Positions 8,004 through 16,040 of a stretch of DNA of 64,000 nucleotides are shown here, in pieces. Position numbers and translations under genes: made by a program. The notes under the pieces were generated by a model, which searched no databases, was not told where the DNA came from, and was given only the letters and a program-made list of their open reading frames with translations. The number at the start of each line of letters is the position of its first letter. Positions within the stretch are counted from its first letter, which is position 1. This stretch comes from an uncultured Acidobacteriia bacterium (GTDB lineage: Bacteria; Acidobacteriota; Terriglobia; Bryobacterales; Bryobacteraceae), in NCBI GenBank assembly GCA_903851195.1, contig CAINNJ010000033.1, positions 1-64,000 on the forward strand. Reading direction: 5' to 3'.

Positions 8004-9233
8004 CTACATGCCCTTTGCCGCTTTGATTGCCGCAGACAACTGGTGGTCAACGCCATCGGAAACGCCGTTTGGCAGGAAAGGGAGATCAACATTCGGCATC
8101 ACACCAACTCCTTCGAATGACTTACCTTCCCACGTCAAATAGTTTCCGGTAGGTATCGTCATCGAATAGCCGCATCCGACCGGGAGCGGCGCCCATGCCA
8201 GCAATTTCCCCGCAGTCCCGCTTCCCACGATTGTTGCGAGTTTGTGGTCTGTGGCGAATCCAGCCACGATTTCCGCCCCGCTGATTGTGTGTTCGTTGAC
8301 CAGCAGCACGATCCTCCCGTGAAACGGCTGTCTGCCAAGGCCCTCTGTCACGACCACGATCGACCGGTCCACCTTTCGAAATCGCCAAAGCGCAAAGGGA
8401 GCCAGAAGCTTGTGGGATGGCACCCGCTCGAACCGGATCAACTCCTCGCGCCGGTAACCCTGCTCCGCCCGTCTCCGCGTCAGACTGTAACCAACCGGAA
8501 TCTTGCCCGGCGTCAGATAGCTCATCAGTCGGAGATTCCCCGCGCCGGCCGAGCCCAGGTTCCCCCGTAGGTCAACAATCAGGCTCTTAGCGCCATTCAG
8601 TGAACGAATCGCGTGGTCGGTGGCCTTTGCGATATCAATCCCGAGAATGCCCGGAAACATGCTGATCCTGATGTAGCCCACGGTCGGCTCGGGTCGGGAA
8701 AAGGTCAGATACCGCGTCGTATCGCGCTTCTTTTTCGCACCGGGCAGCGGAGGTTCGACGGTGAACGTGGCCGGCTCAGCACCGGGATTTCGGAACTGCA
8801 CAACCGCCGGCGCATTGGCCGACAGTTTCGGCTCCGCTGCGGCGCACAGTTCACCGCCATTGATTCCGAGCAGCGTCGCGCCCGGCTGAACATTTGCCTG
8901 ATACGCCGGTCCATCCACCAGAACATCCTGAAAGATCCACGGGGAAGCGCCGCCGTTCATCGGGTGCAGTGTCGCCTTTGCGAGCCTGGCGAACGAAACC
9001 TTCCGATTGCTCTCGTGAAAAAAGTCGACCGGATGCGCCCGGGTTTCCTTCAAAAGCGCGACTATCGCGCCAACGAAATCGTCCGTGGCGAGAAGCTCGT
9101 CCCGGCGTGCCTGAGCGATCCCGCGAAGATCCACGCCATGAAGCCCCGGATCGTAAAATCGCTTCTCGAAGGTCTGCAGAACCGTCTCGATAATTTGTTC
9201 GCGCTGTTCGCGCGAGGGATTCTCGATGCTCAT
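8004..9233 (-). CDS. S41-family (C-terminal-processing-like) serine peptidase, apparently cytoplasmic
   Basis: This 409-residue protein has an N-terminal helical S41 region, a reduced PDZ-like section (about 90-150) and a catalytic S41 domain. Visible active-site elements are LIVDLRGNLGSAG, the nucleophile in NEHTISGAEIVAG and the Lys in GSGTAGK, the Ser/Lys dyad of CtpA/Tsp enzymes. No signal peptide or membrane segment is visible, which is unusual because most S41 peptidases are periplasmic. Its ATG overlaps the CHAT gene stop (ATGA), making it the last gene of the parA-rep-CHAT-S41 operon. Substrate unknown; the CHAT protein or an element-borne target is possible. Confidence 0.87.
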   Translation of the reverse strand: MSIENPSREQREQIIETVLQTFEKRFYDPGLHGVDLRGIAQARRDELLATDDFVGAIVALLKETRAHPVDFFHESNRKVSFARLAKATLHPMNGGASPWIFQDVLVDGPAYQANVQPGATLLGINGGELCAAAEPKLSANAPAVVQFRNPGAEPATFTVEPPLPGAKKKRDTTRYLTFSRPEPTVGYIRISMFPGILGIDIAKATDHAIRSLNGAKSLIVDLRGNLGSAGAGNLRLMSYLTPGKIPVGYSLTRRRAEQGYRREELIRFERVPSHKLLAPFALWRFRKVDRSIVVVTEGLGRQPFHGRIVLLVNEHTISGAEIVAGFATDHKLATIVGSGTAGKLLAWAPLPVGCGYSMTIPTGNYLTWEGKSFEGVGVMPNVDLPFLPNGVSDGVDHQLSAAIKAAKGM

Positions 9234-11902
9234 TGCTTGAAGGAGATCCTCCGGCTCCCGTCGCCGCTCACAAAGAACCCGGCCCAGTAGACGGGCGCTG
9301 CCTGTTCGCCAAATCTGTCGAGGAGATCCAGTTTCGCCTTCCGGAGCGCTGTTTCCGTTTCATCGCCGGCCGCCAAATGTGTGTAGAACCTCGTCATCAG
9401 GCTGGCAGTGAAGGTGTCGTCCACCGCCCAGAGGCTGGCCACAACGGAGCGGGCGCCGGCAAAGAGAAACGCGTTCACCAGACTTGCCATGCCGTCGAGG
9501 CCCTGCATTTTGCCGAAGCCGGAGTCGCACGCCGACAGCGTGACCAGCTCCGCGTTCAGGTGCAGGCCGCGGATCTCGCGCACCTGCAGCAGTCCGTCGT
9601 CACCGGTCCTGGCGTCCGGCGTCAGAAGAATCGCGGAGCGATCGGGAAACCGGATATCCGTGAAGGCGTGGGTGGCGAGATGCAGCACGCGGAAATTGCC
9701 GAGGGGCTGCGATTTGAAAACCGCCTCCGTGGCCCCTTCTCCGAGAAACAGTTGACTGGCGGGCCCTCCGATCTTCGCCACGGCGCGCGCTTCGGCCGCA
9801 GCGGATGGAAGCGGACTGAGTGTCGCACCTTCCAGATCGAACATGCCGCGCTTAACGTTCGTTCCCGGAGCCTTTCCCGGAGCCTGCTCTCGTGAGACCT
9901 TCGCGGAGACTTGCTCCTGAACCGCGGGCTTAGTGTCTCCAAAAGCCAGCAGCGTTAACGGCGTCGGCTTCGGCGCCGTTTCCGTGCGGAGGAGGCTGAG
10001 CACTGTGGCCGAAGGAACGTACGCGGTGGAATGCGAGCGCATCACGTAATCGCCCTGCGACGTGACGAGCGAATCGAACGCAACCTGGTTCAGTACGCTG
10101 TCCGGCACCACAATCAGGCGGGACCTCGATCCGTATTCCGGAATCGGCCCCAGAATGGCGTCGAAGACGCTCCGGGCGGCTGTACGCTTCACCGCGGGCA
10201 CAGGCGCTTCGCTCTGAATTTCCGCCAGATAAGCTTTAACCAGCGATTCAAGTTTGGCCCGGCCCGGAAGGGAGCGTGGCTGGATGGAATCACGGGTGAT
10301 GGCAAGGCAGAACGAGCCGGCTTCATCCACCGCGTACTCCAGCAAGAGTTCGTCCGGTTTGAGCAGTTGCTGGAGTTTCGGAAGGCTCACCGGGTCGCCT
10401 CCGATGGTGAAGGTCTTCCGGTTGCGGGCCAGCTCCACCGGAGTGAGTTCCGCTTCCACGGCGAACAGTTCCTGCATCAGGGCTTTTCGATCGTGAGCTT
10501 CGCCGCTCAGGAGTTTGCGCTGCACCGCCGCAAGTTTCTTCTCGGCGGGCGTGGGCATGACGGCGGGCTCGTTCGTCCAGAGAGGGCGCGCCCGAAGGCG
10601 GTCCGCCACCACACGCCCGCGGGCCTTTTCGAGTATCCGGAAAGCCGCCGGGATGTTTTTCTCTGCAGTGAGAGCAAGGCGGAAGTGACCGATATAGACC
10701 TCGCTCATGGTCGCGATCAGAGCGCTCTTGACTGTGACTGTCGGGACGTTCACCAGAAGGCTCTCGATCAGGTCGCCCGCCTCTTCGTAGTACGCTGCCG
10801 CCTGACGCGGCTTGCCTAGTTTTGCTTCAATCTCCGCGGCGGTAGCGAGGTGCTTCGGGAGGAACTCGATGTCGATTAGCTTCCGGTCCGCAATCAGGCC
10901 CTCTTTCACGCTTTTTTCCGCCGCCGCAAAGTCCCCGGCCGCCATGGAAAGGGTGGTGAGGTGGAACAGCGCGTCGGAGTATGGCCGCGGCATGCCGGCG
11001 TTCCTGGCCGCGGTGGCCGCCCGTTCGTACATCCTGCGCGCGCCGGTCAGATCCTTCGCTTTTTCGGCCTTCGTTCCCAGCGCCACATACAGATCCGCCT
11101 TGTAGACGGACATGTTGGAAGTTTCGACGAAACGTCTGGCCTGTTCCAGCGATTCCAGCGACCCCGCCTTGTTGCCCTGCACTTCCAGCGCTTGCGATTT
11201 CGCCATGTACGCCATGAGGGGAAACCGAACTTCCGGATTGTCTTTCGCGAGCGCCAGCGCTTCGTCGGCATAGCCCTGTGCTTCCTCGGCCTGCCCCTGC
11301 TCAAGAAGCCCAACGGCTTTCAGGGAACGCGCGCGGATTTGCCCGGCAACATCATGCAGCTGTTTGGCCGCCCTGTAGCCGGCTTCGTTCAGTTCAACGG
11401 ACTTGACGGTCTCGCCTTTCAGAAACGCGATAATGCTCAACTCTGTTTTCAGCCGCTCTTCCCAGCCCTTTTCGCCGAGTGTCTGCGCGAGAGCCTGCGC
11501 CGCGGCCCACTCCCGCGCCGCGTTAACCGGATCATGAATGCTCAGATCCACTGTTCCCTTTACGATCAGCCCGCGAAGCCTGACCGACGGCGTGTTCTGG
11601 ACGATGGGTTTCCGAAGGTCTTCCGCCAGCAGGCGTGAAACCTCGGGGTAGGACAAGACCGTTTCGGAATCGGCACGGAGTCGGCTGAACCGCGCCAGCA
11701 TCGCGTTGCCGAGGTCTCCGCGCCGCTCAAATTCCTGTTCGCATTGCCAGTAGAGCGGCCGGGCCTTGATCCAGTTGTCGAGCCAGAACAGGCGCTCCGC
11801 TTCTTTCAGCGTCTCGTAGGGGTTTTCTCTCATCTGGCAGAAAAGCGGGAATGAGAACGCAAGCGGCAGAATGTATTTTTGAAAACGAAGCATAACGTTC
11901 AC
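9230..11902 (-). CDS. TPR-repeat protein with C-terminal CHAT caspase-like protease domain
   Basis: This is an 890-residue protein. It has a hydrophobic N-terminus (residues 8-20) that may be a signal peptide, then about ten tetratricopeptide-like helical repeats (roughly 25-440), a linker helix region, and a C-terminal CHAT domain (about 520-885). The expected catalytic pair is present: His745 in HLATHA and Cys792 in SACDSG, with the conserved GARSVVASLWAVDD following. CHAT domains are clan CD proteases; TPR-CHAT proteins act in some defence and cell-death systems. The GTG start overlaps the rep stop; an in-frame ATG three codons later (11893) is an alternative. A 12-base tandem duplication encodes APGKAPG near residue 680. 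Confidence 0.93.
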   Translation of the reverse strand: MNVMLRFQKYILPLAFSFPLFCQMRENPYETLKEAERLFWLDNWIKARPLYWQCEQEFERRGDLGNAMLARFSRLRADSETVLSYPEVSRLLAEDLRKPIVQNTPSVRLRGLIVKGTVDLSIHDPVNAAREWAAAQALAQTLGEKGWEERLKTELSIIAFLKGETVKSVELNEAGYRAAKQLHDVAGQIRARSLKAVGLLEQGQAEEAQGYADEALALAKDNPEVRFPLMAYMAKSQALEVQGNKAGSLESLEQARRFVETSNMSVYKADLYVALGTKAEKAKDLTGARRMYERAATAARNAGMPRPYSDALFHLTTLSMAAGDFAAAEKSVKEGLIADRKLIDIEFLPKHLATAAEIEAKLGKPRQAAAYYEEAGDLIESLLVNVPTVTVKSALIATMSEVYIGHFRLALTAEKNIPAAFRILEKARGRVVADRLRARPLWTNEPAVMPTPAEKKLAAVQRKLLSGEAHDRKALMQELFAVEAELTPVELARNRKTFTIGGDPVSLPKLQQLLKPDELLLEYAVDEAGSFCLAITRDSIQPRSLPGRAKLESLVKAYLAEIQSEAPVPAVKRTAARSVFDAILGPIPEYGSRSRLIVVPDSVLNQVAFDSLVTSQGDYVMRSHSTAYVPSATVLSLLRTETAPKPTPLTLLAFGDTKPAVQEQVSAKVSREQAPGKAPGTNVKRGMFDLEGATLSPLPSAAAEARAVAKIGGPASQLFLGEGATEAVFKSQPLGNFRVLHLATHAFTDIRFPDRSAILLTPDARTGDDGLLQVREIRGLHLNAELVTLSACDSGFGKMQGLDGMASLVNAFLFAGARSVVASLWAVDDTFTASLMTRFYTHLAAGDETETALRKAKLDLLDRFGEQAAPVYWAGFFVSGDGSRRISFKQ

Positions 11903-13143
11903 GGTTTCTGAGGATTTTTCTCAGCCGACATGGTCGGCGCCCCCTGTGGTTCGTTATTCGCCAGAATCCCGGATGCCCAGTTCCGCTGATCTTCCGACGA
12001 ATCCACATCCATCAGGACTGCATTGGCGATTCGAACAGAGCTTGCGATTTCTTCTTCTTTCCTTGCAATTTCCGACTGCCGGTAAAGCCGAAACGACTCC
12101 CCTCCGAAACATTTTGCCACCTGAATTATCAAAAGTCCCATCGGATTGGTGAGGTTCCTCATGCTGCGCAGACGGCGCGCCGTGAGACGTGTAAGATCGG
12201 CGAGTTCTTCGTCGGTGGCATCCGGTGCGACCTGTCGGCAATTTGCCACGATCCGGCGAGCGGCGTCGTCATCCGCGTAACCGAATACTTCGCTCAGCGC
12301 CGCTGCAACCGCTGACGTTGACGAAATGCCTGAAGAGTTTTCTTCTTCCTTAATTGGCGGCACCTCAGAGGTGACAGGACCTGGCGGATTTGGAGTGACA
12401 GCGGCTGTGCGCAGGGAAGTGACAGGGCCTGTGCCTTTGGAGGTGACAGGGCCTGTCACCTCCGTGGTGTGAGAGCTGTCACCGACGTCCTTGAATAGTC
12501 GGACACCCGAGCGGTCTTTTATCGTCCAGATGAGGCCGGCGGTTTCCCGTCTGTTCAGGATGCGTTGAAAACCGTAGACCCGGTACGTGCGACCGATATT
12601 TTCGGCGCGGTCTTCAGGTTTGATGATTTCGATGGCGAGTTTTGCCTGAAGGGACTCCAGGTTCCGGTCAATCGTGTTGCGATGAAGGCGGGCCTTCTCG
12701 GCCAGGGCTCGGTATCCGATCGTGATCTCACGATATTCCGCTGAAATAATTCGTGCCTCGCGCCAGAGCGTGTCGTAAATGAGTTGCTCGGCCATTGAGT
12801 GGCCATCCTGAACCGTGCGCGCCCGGCGCGGCGCCTTGGGCGGCGGCGTGGACTGCTTGATCGGGCTCTGCTCCTGGGTGGTTGAATCGGGTGCTTCGCC
12901 GATCCGTGCGAGTATGCCAGGCAAAACCTCACCCGCCTTCGACCACCCCCGGCCCCCTGTCACACGGGAGGTGGCAGGACCTATCCTCTCCAGGGTGACA
13001 GGGCCTTCAGAGGTGACAGGGTCTTGGGCCGGACGCAGTCCGCCGTGCCCGAACATATCCGACACGACCTCAAAGATGTCGTCGCTCTTGTCCCAGCGCG
13101 CCTGGTACTCTTCAACGGGCCGGGAGCGTTTCGGTTTGCTCAT
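11899..13143 (-). CDS. Putative replication-initiator-like DNA-binding protein with internal iteron-like repeats
   Basis: This is a 414-residue protein downstream of parA. A winged-helix/helix-turn-helix region (about 105-175) contains IGYRALAEKARLHRNTIDRN, typical of plasmid and phage replication proteins. Two low-complexity segments carry a repeated G-P-V-T-S motif, encoded by DNA repeats (about residues 41-60 and 220-262). The C-terminal domain (about 275-400) is helical and charged. The ATG at 13143 lies inside parA, so the two are coupled. I infer an initiator role from HTH plus parA plus iterons. It could instead be a ParB-like or regulatory partner. Confidence 0.6.
   Translation of the reverse strand: MSKPKRSRPVEEYQARWDKSDDIFEVVSDMFGHGGLRPAQDPVTSEGPVTLERIGPATSRVTGGRGWSKAGEVLPGILARIGEAPDSTTQEQSPIKQSTPPPKAPRRARTVQDGHSMAEQLIYDTLWREARIISAEYREITIGYRALAEKARLHRNTIDRNLESLQAKLAIEIIKPEDRAENIGRTYRVYGFQRILNRRETAGLIWTIKDRSGVRLFKDVGDSSHTTEVTGPVTSKGTGPVTSLRTAAVTPNPPGPVTSEVPPIKEEENSSGISSTSAVAAALSEVFGYADDDAARRIVANCRQVAPDATDEELADLTRLTARRLRSMRNLTNPMGLLIIQVAKCFGGESFRLYRQSEIARKEEEIASSVRIANAVLMDVDSSEDQRNWASGILANNEPQGAPTMSAEKNPQKP
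12368..13024. repeat. Iteron-like repeats inside the rep-like gene
   Basis: A motif close to GAGGTGACAGGGCCTG recurs in two clusters. In the first (12368-12463) copies start near 12368, 12391 (divergent), 12415 and 12439. In the second (12965-13024) they start near 12967, 12991 and 13009. Most copies keep GTGACAGG(G/A)CCT. They are in the same orientation and unevenly spaced. This is the pattern of initiator-binding iterons, as in the lambda O gene, where the origin lies inside the initiator's own coding sequence. They also encode the G-P-V-T-S peptide repeat, so a purely protein-level origin is possible. Confidence 0.58.
12439..12463. promoter_or_regulatory. Perfect 25-base palindrome within the iteron cluster
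   Basis: Arms GGAGGTGACAGG (12439-12450) and CCTGTCACCTCC (12452-12463) are perfect inverted copies around a single G. One iteron is thus turned into a two-fold symmetric site. Initiators often autoregulate through an inverted pair of iteron half-sites, so this is a candidate dimer-binding site. Confidence 0.5.
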
Positions 13144-13903
13144 CGTGGTGCCCCAGAAGCCGCAAGATTTCGGTACAGGCGACTCCATAGTCTTCGAGCG
13201 CCTTGGATCGGCGGTCGAAGTCGTGGAGGAACTTCTGCTTTCGTAACGCCCGGTTGACCGCCTGGTCCGTTCGGATTCCTCGAAGCACGGGAATGCCGGA
13301 CGAGGCGGACTGCGAGTTGAGAGCGTTCAGCACGAGTTCCGTGGCGGAAAGCCGGTGGTCCACCATGGTCGGCAGAAAGCCGAGGCAGCGGCAGCCTAAT
13401 CGAAGGAAGTGGTTCAGCACCTCAATGGTCTGGAGCGATGAGCGGGCACCCTCGATGCTGAGCGCGTCCATCGCTACCGGCACGATCACGTTCTTCGTGT
13501 AGGCGATGGCGCAGCTCTGGAGGTGAGAGATGCTGGGCGCCACATCGAAGAGGACCGCGTCGTATCGCTGTTCCACACAGGAAAGCAGCGAACAGAAGAT
13601 CATCTCCTTGGCGGTCGCCGCGCCCAGCGACACTTCGACCCGCATTGTTCGACGATCGCTGCAGATGATGTCGATCCGCTCGTGAACGTTCGTGGCCACG
13701 CGTTTGATGCTGAGTCCGTCATTGACGAACTGGTGGAGCCACCCTTGCGGGTGAAGTCCGAGCGCCAGGTAGACCGATCCCTGGCTGTCGGTGTCGATGA
13801 CGAGAACCCGGCGTCCCCGTTCCGCGAGATGGCGGGCCAGCGTCAGCGTTGTGGTGGTCTTGCCCACGCCGCCGCGCTGGTTTGAGACGGTGATCGTAAT
13901 CAT
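13112..13903 (-). CDS. parA: ParA-family partition ATPase
   Basis: This is a 263-residue ParA/MinD-type ATPase. The deviant Walker A is NQRGGVGKTT (residues 8-17), followed by Walker A' IDTDSQG and Walker B VLFDVAPS. The usual signature lysine of KGGVGKT is Arg10 here, while the P-loop Lys15 is kept. There is no N-terminal HTH, so it is a small Soj-like ParA. It heads an operon with the rep-like, CHAT and S41 genes. ParA proteins segregate plasmids and also stabilise excised ICE circles. No separate parB gene is visible. Confidence 0.93.
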   Translation of the reverse strand: MITITVSNQRGGVGKTTTTLTLARHLAERGRRVLVIDTDSQGSVYLALGLHPQGWLHQFVNDGLSIKRVATNVHERIDIICSDRRTMRVEVSLGAATAKEMIFCSLLSCVEQRYDAVLFDVAPSISHLQSCAIAYTKNVIVPVAMDALSIEGARSSLQTIEVLNHFLRLGCRCLGFLPTMVDHRLSATELVLNALNSQSASSGIPVLRGIRTDQAVNRALRKQKFLHDFDRRSKALEDYGVACTEILRLLGHHDEQTETLPAR

Positions 13904-14025
13904 CGGCGAGCCCCGCGTCGGAACCGGGCTGAAGTGTTCGGGCTTGCCGGGTTGTGGCGTTTGGCAGTAAACATCGGTTGTTCGTCAAGTTGAGCTTGTT
14001 TCGGTTTCATAGACGAATCCTGTGA

Positions 14026-14059
14026 AGCCGGACCCGAAGCGGCAACTTCGGGTCCGGCT
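14026..14059. terminator. Strong hairpin between xis and parA
   Basis: A perfect 14-bp stem has arms 14026-14039 and 14046-14059, beginning AGCCGGACCCGAAG, with a 6-base loop. It lies 23 bases past the xis stop and upstream of parA on the same strand. There is no clear U-tract on the minus side. It most likely ends the xis transcript and insulates the parA operon. Confidence 0.6.
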
Positions 14060-14081
14060 GTTTATGTTGCGGGCGCGCTGG

Positions 14082-14285
14082 TCAGGCGGCGGTGTTGGTC
14101 TGCCCTTCGAGCAGCCGTTCCAGAGCCTTCCGCGGAACCAGAATCCGTTTTCCAAAGCGAATGGTGGGAATTTCTCCGCGGCGGGCGGCCTGATAGGCAC
14201 CAGCGCGGCTGATTCCGAGAATGTTGGCGGTTTTGTCCAGCGTGTACGTTGCGCGTTCCTGAGTATGTTCCGTGTTGTTCTGCAT
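14082..14285 (-). CDS. xis: Excisionase-type MerR-like helix-turn-helix protein (Xis)
   Basis: This is a 67-residue DNA-binding protein of the excisionase/HTH_17 kind: YTLDKTANILGISRAGAYQA, then a wing with GEIPTIRFGKRILVPRKALE. The ATG at 14285 has a GAGGAG site a few bases upstream; an open frame extends further to 14636 but covers the divergent promoter and XRE gene. Such proteins bend DNA at attachment sites to direct excision. It is divergent from the XRE regulator and integrase. Confidence 0.86.
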   Translation of the reverse strand: MQNNTEHTQERATYTLDKTANILGISRAGAYQAARRGEIPTIRFGKRILVPRKALERLLEGQTNTAA

Positions 14286-14396
14286 GTACTCCTCGCTTTC
14301 AGCACAACGTACTTGCACGCCGTGCCTGCACATGCCACAATACTGGCATCGGCACACTGTGCATGTCAAATGTTCTTTTACAATGTGCAGTAGTCC
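14286..14396. promoter_or_regulatory. Divergent xis/XRE promoter region with repeated GTGCA half-sites
   Basis: Several small inverted repeats overlap: GCAC-GCC-GTGC (14315-14325), ATGCCA-N6-TGGCAT (14332-14349) and GCACA-C-TGTGC (14352-14362). More TGCAC/GTGCA copies lie around them. On the minus strand TTGACA (14369-14364) and CAGTAT (14345-14340), 18 bases apart, make a plausible promoter for xis that overlaps these sites. The layout suits repression by the neighbouring XRE protein. Confidence 0.45.
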
Positions 14397-14861
14397 ATGG
14401 AACTTACAGAAGCCGTCAAGGCTTTGCGCGCACGGTTGAACGAATCCCAGCAGGCGTTCGCCACCCGGCTGGGAATTTCGATACGAGGGCTGGCGAATTA
14501 CGAAAAGGAGCGGGAGCCGCCGCTCGCGCTGTTGCTGAAACTGGCGGCGGTCGCCCGCGAGGCCGGAGACGAGAAACTGGCGGAGGTCTTCCAGTGGTCT
14601 TTTTATGAACAGATCGCAGCGGCGACGCAGGGCCACCGGATTTCCTTTCTTCAGGAAGACGAACGGGCCGGCGAGAATGCCGGGCTGTTGTTGACTACGT
14701 TCGGGCGAGGGCAGTTCGAATACGTATCGGCATTCTCGACGGCGCTCAAGGGTTTGAGCGACGCGGCTGACGCGGAAACACGCGAGAAGTCGAGAAAGGC
14801 ACTGGATACATTGCTCAAATCGGTCTATCCGGGGCTGAAGCCGGTGCCGAAAAGGGAATAG
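14397..14861 (+). CDS. XRE-family helix-turn-helix regulator
   Basis: This is a 154-residue protein with an N-terminal Cro/CI-type HTH. Residues 17-36 (SQQAFATRLGISIRGLANYE) match the SQxxFAxxLGIS pattern. The rest is helical and unrecognised, possibly a dimerisation or ligand domain. It sits 12 bases before the integrase gene and divergent from xis, so it is the likely switch between integration and excision. Operator candidates are the GTGCA repeats upstream. Confidence 0.82.
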   Translation: MELTEAVKALRARLNESQQAFATRLGISIRGLANYEKEREPPLALLLKLAAVAREAGDEKLAEVFQWSFYEQIAAATQGHRISFLQEDERAGENAGLLLTTFGRGQFEYVSAFSTALKGLSDAADAETREKSRKALDTLLKSVYPGLKPVPKRE

Positions 14862-14873
14862 GACGAGAAAGGT

Positions 14874-16040
14874 ATGACGGGTTCACTCAAAAAGCGCTCC
14901 GAGAATTCGTGGACGATCGTGCTTTACCTGGGGCGCGATGCCACCACGGGGAAGAAGAAGTACTCGTGGCGCACCGTCCACGGCAACAAGAAGGACGCTG
15001 AACGCGAACTGAACCGTCTGCTTCACGAACTGGATACTGGCGCCTACATGGAGCCGTCCCGGCTCAGGGTCGGCGAGTACCTCGACAAATGGCTCCGCGA
15101 CTACGCGGCCACGAACGTGTCGGGAAAGACCTATGAACGGTATGAAGACATCGTTCGCAATCACCTCAAGCCGGCACTCGGTCACCACCTGCTTACGAAA
15201 CTCCAACCGCTTCACGTGCAGGCCCACTACTCGGAATCTCTGAAGAGCGGCCGCAAGGACGGCCGTGAGGGCGGCTTGTCGGCGCAGACCATCGTTCATC
15301 ATCACGGCGTGCTTCGGGAGGCCCTGAACCGGGCGGTTAAGTGGGGGTTGGTCGCCCGGAACGTGGCGGACGCGGTCGAACCTCCTCGGCCAGAGAAGCA
15401 GGAGATGGTGGCGATCGACGAAGCGCAGACGGTATGGCTGATCGAAGCCTCCCAGACGACGCGGCTTTACATTCCAATTCTGCTGGCAGTCACGACCGGA
15501 ATGCGTCGCGGTGAAATTCTCGCGCTGCGCTGGCAGGACGTGGAACTGCAGCACGGATTTCTGACCGTTCGTCGCTCCCTGCAGCAGACAAGGGCTGGTG
15601 GCCTGAAGTTCAAGCAAACCAAGGGGAAGCGCCCGCGCCCGATCTCAATTCCGCAACTGCTGACGGACGCGTTAGCAGAACATCAGGCGAAGCAGAACGC
15701 GCGCAAGGCGGCGTTGGACTCCGGGTATCAGGATCAGGATCTTGTGTGCTGCAGCCCGGCCGGCGCGATCTGGAAACCGTCGGCATTCACGAGCGCCTAC
15801 CGGGATTTGCTCCGGCGGCGAAAGATCCGAAACATCCGGTTTCACGATCTTCGGCATTCCCACGCTTCTCAACTTCTTCGGGCAGGTATAAATCCCAAGG
15901 TCATTTCCGAGCGTTTGGGGCATTCAAAGGTAGCTTTCACGCTGGACGTGTACAGTCACCTGTTGCCCGGAATGCAGGAAGAGGCCGCAACAATGACGGA
16001 AGCGGGGCTTCGCGCAGCGTTGCCACGCAAGCCGTCATAG
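14874..16040 (+). CDS. int: Tyrosine site-specific integrase
   Basis: This 388-residue phage/ICE-type integrase has an N-terminal AP2-like arm-binding region (residues 1-55), a SAM-like core-binding domain (about 63-165) and a catalytic domain with all key residues: Arg211 (TGMRRGE), His324-x2-Arg327 (FHDLRH), His350 (LGHS) and nucleophile Tyr360 (DVYSH). It integrates the element, most likely at the nearby tRNA-Ser gene. It follows the XRE gene closely. The 3' end overlaps the convergent 402-residue gene by six bases. Confidence 0.97.
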   Translation: MTGSLKKRSENSWTIVLYLGRDATTGKKKYSWRTVHGNKKDAERELNRLLHELDTGAYMEPSRLRVGEYLDKWLRDYAATNVSGKTYERYEDIVRNHLKPALGHHLLTKLQPLHVQAHYSESLKSGRKDGREGGLSAQTIVHHHGVLREALNRAVKWGLVARNVADAVEPPRPEKQEMVAIDEAQTVWLIEASQTTRLYIPILLAVTTGMRRGEILALRWQDVELQHGFLTVRRSLQQTRAGGLKFKQTKGKRPRPISIPQLLTDALAEHQAKQNARKAALDSGYQDQDLVCCSPAGAIWKPSAFTSAYRDLLRRRKIRNIRFHDLRHSHASQLLRAGINPKVISERLGHSKVAFTLDVYSHLLPGMQEEAATMTEAGLRAALPRKPS

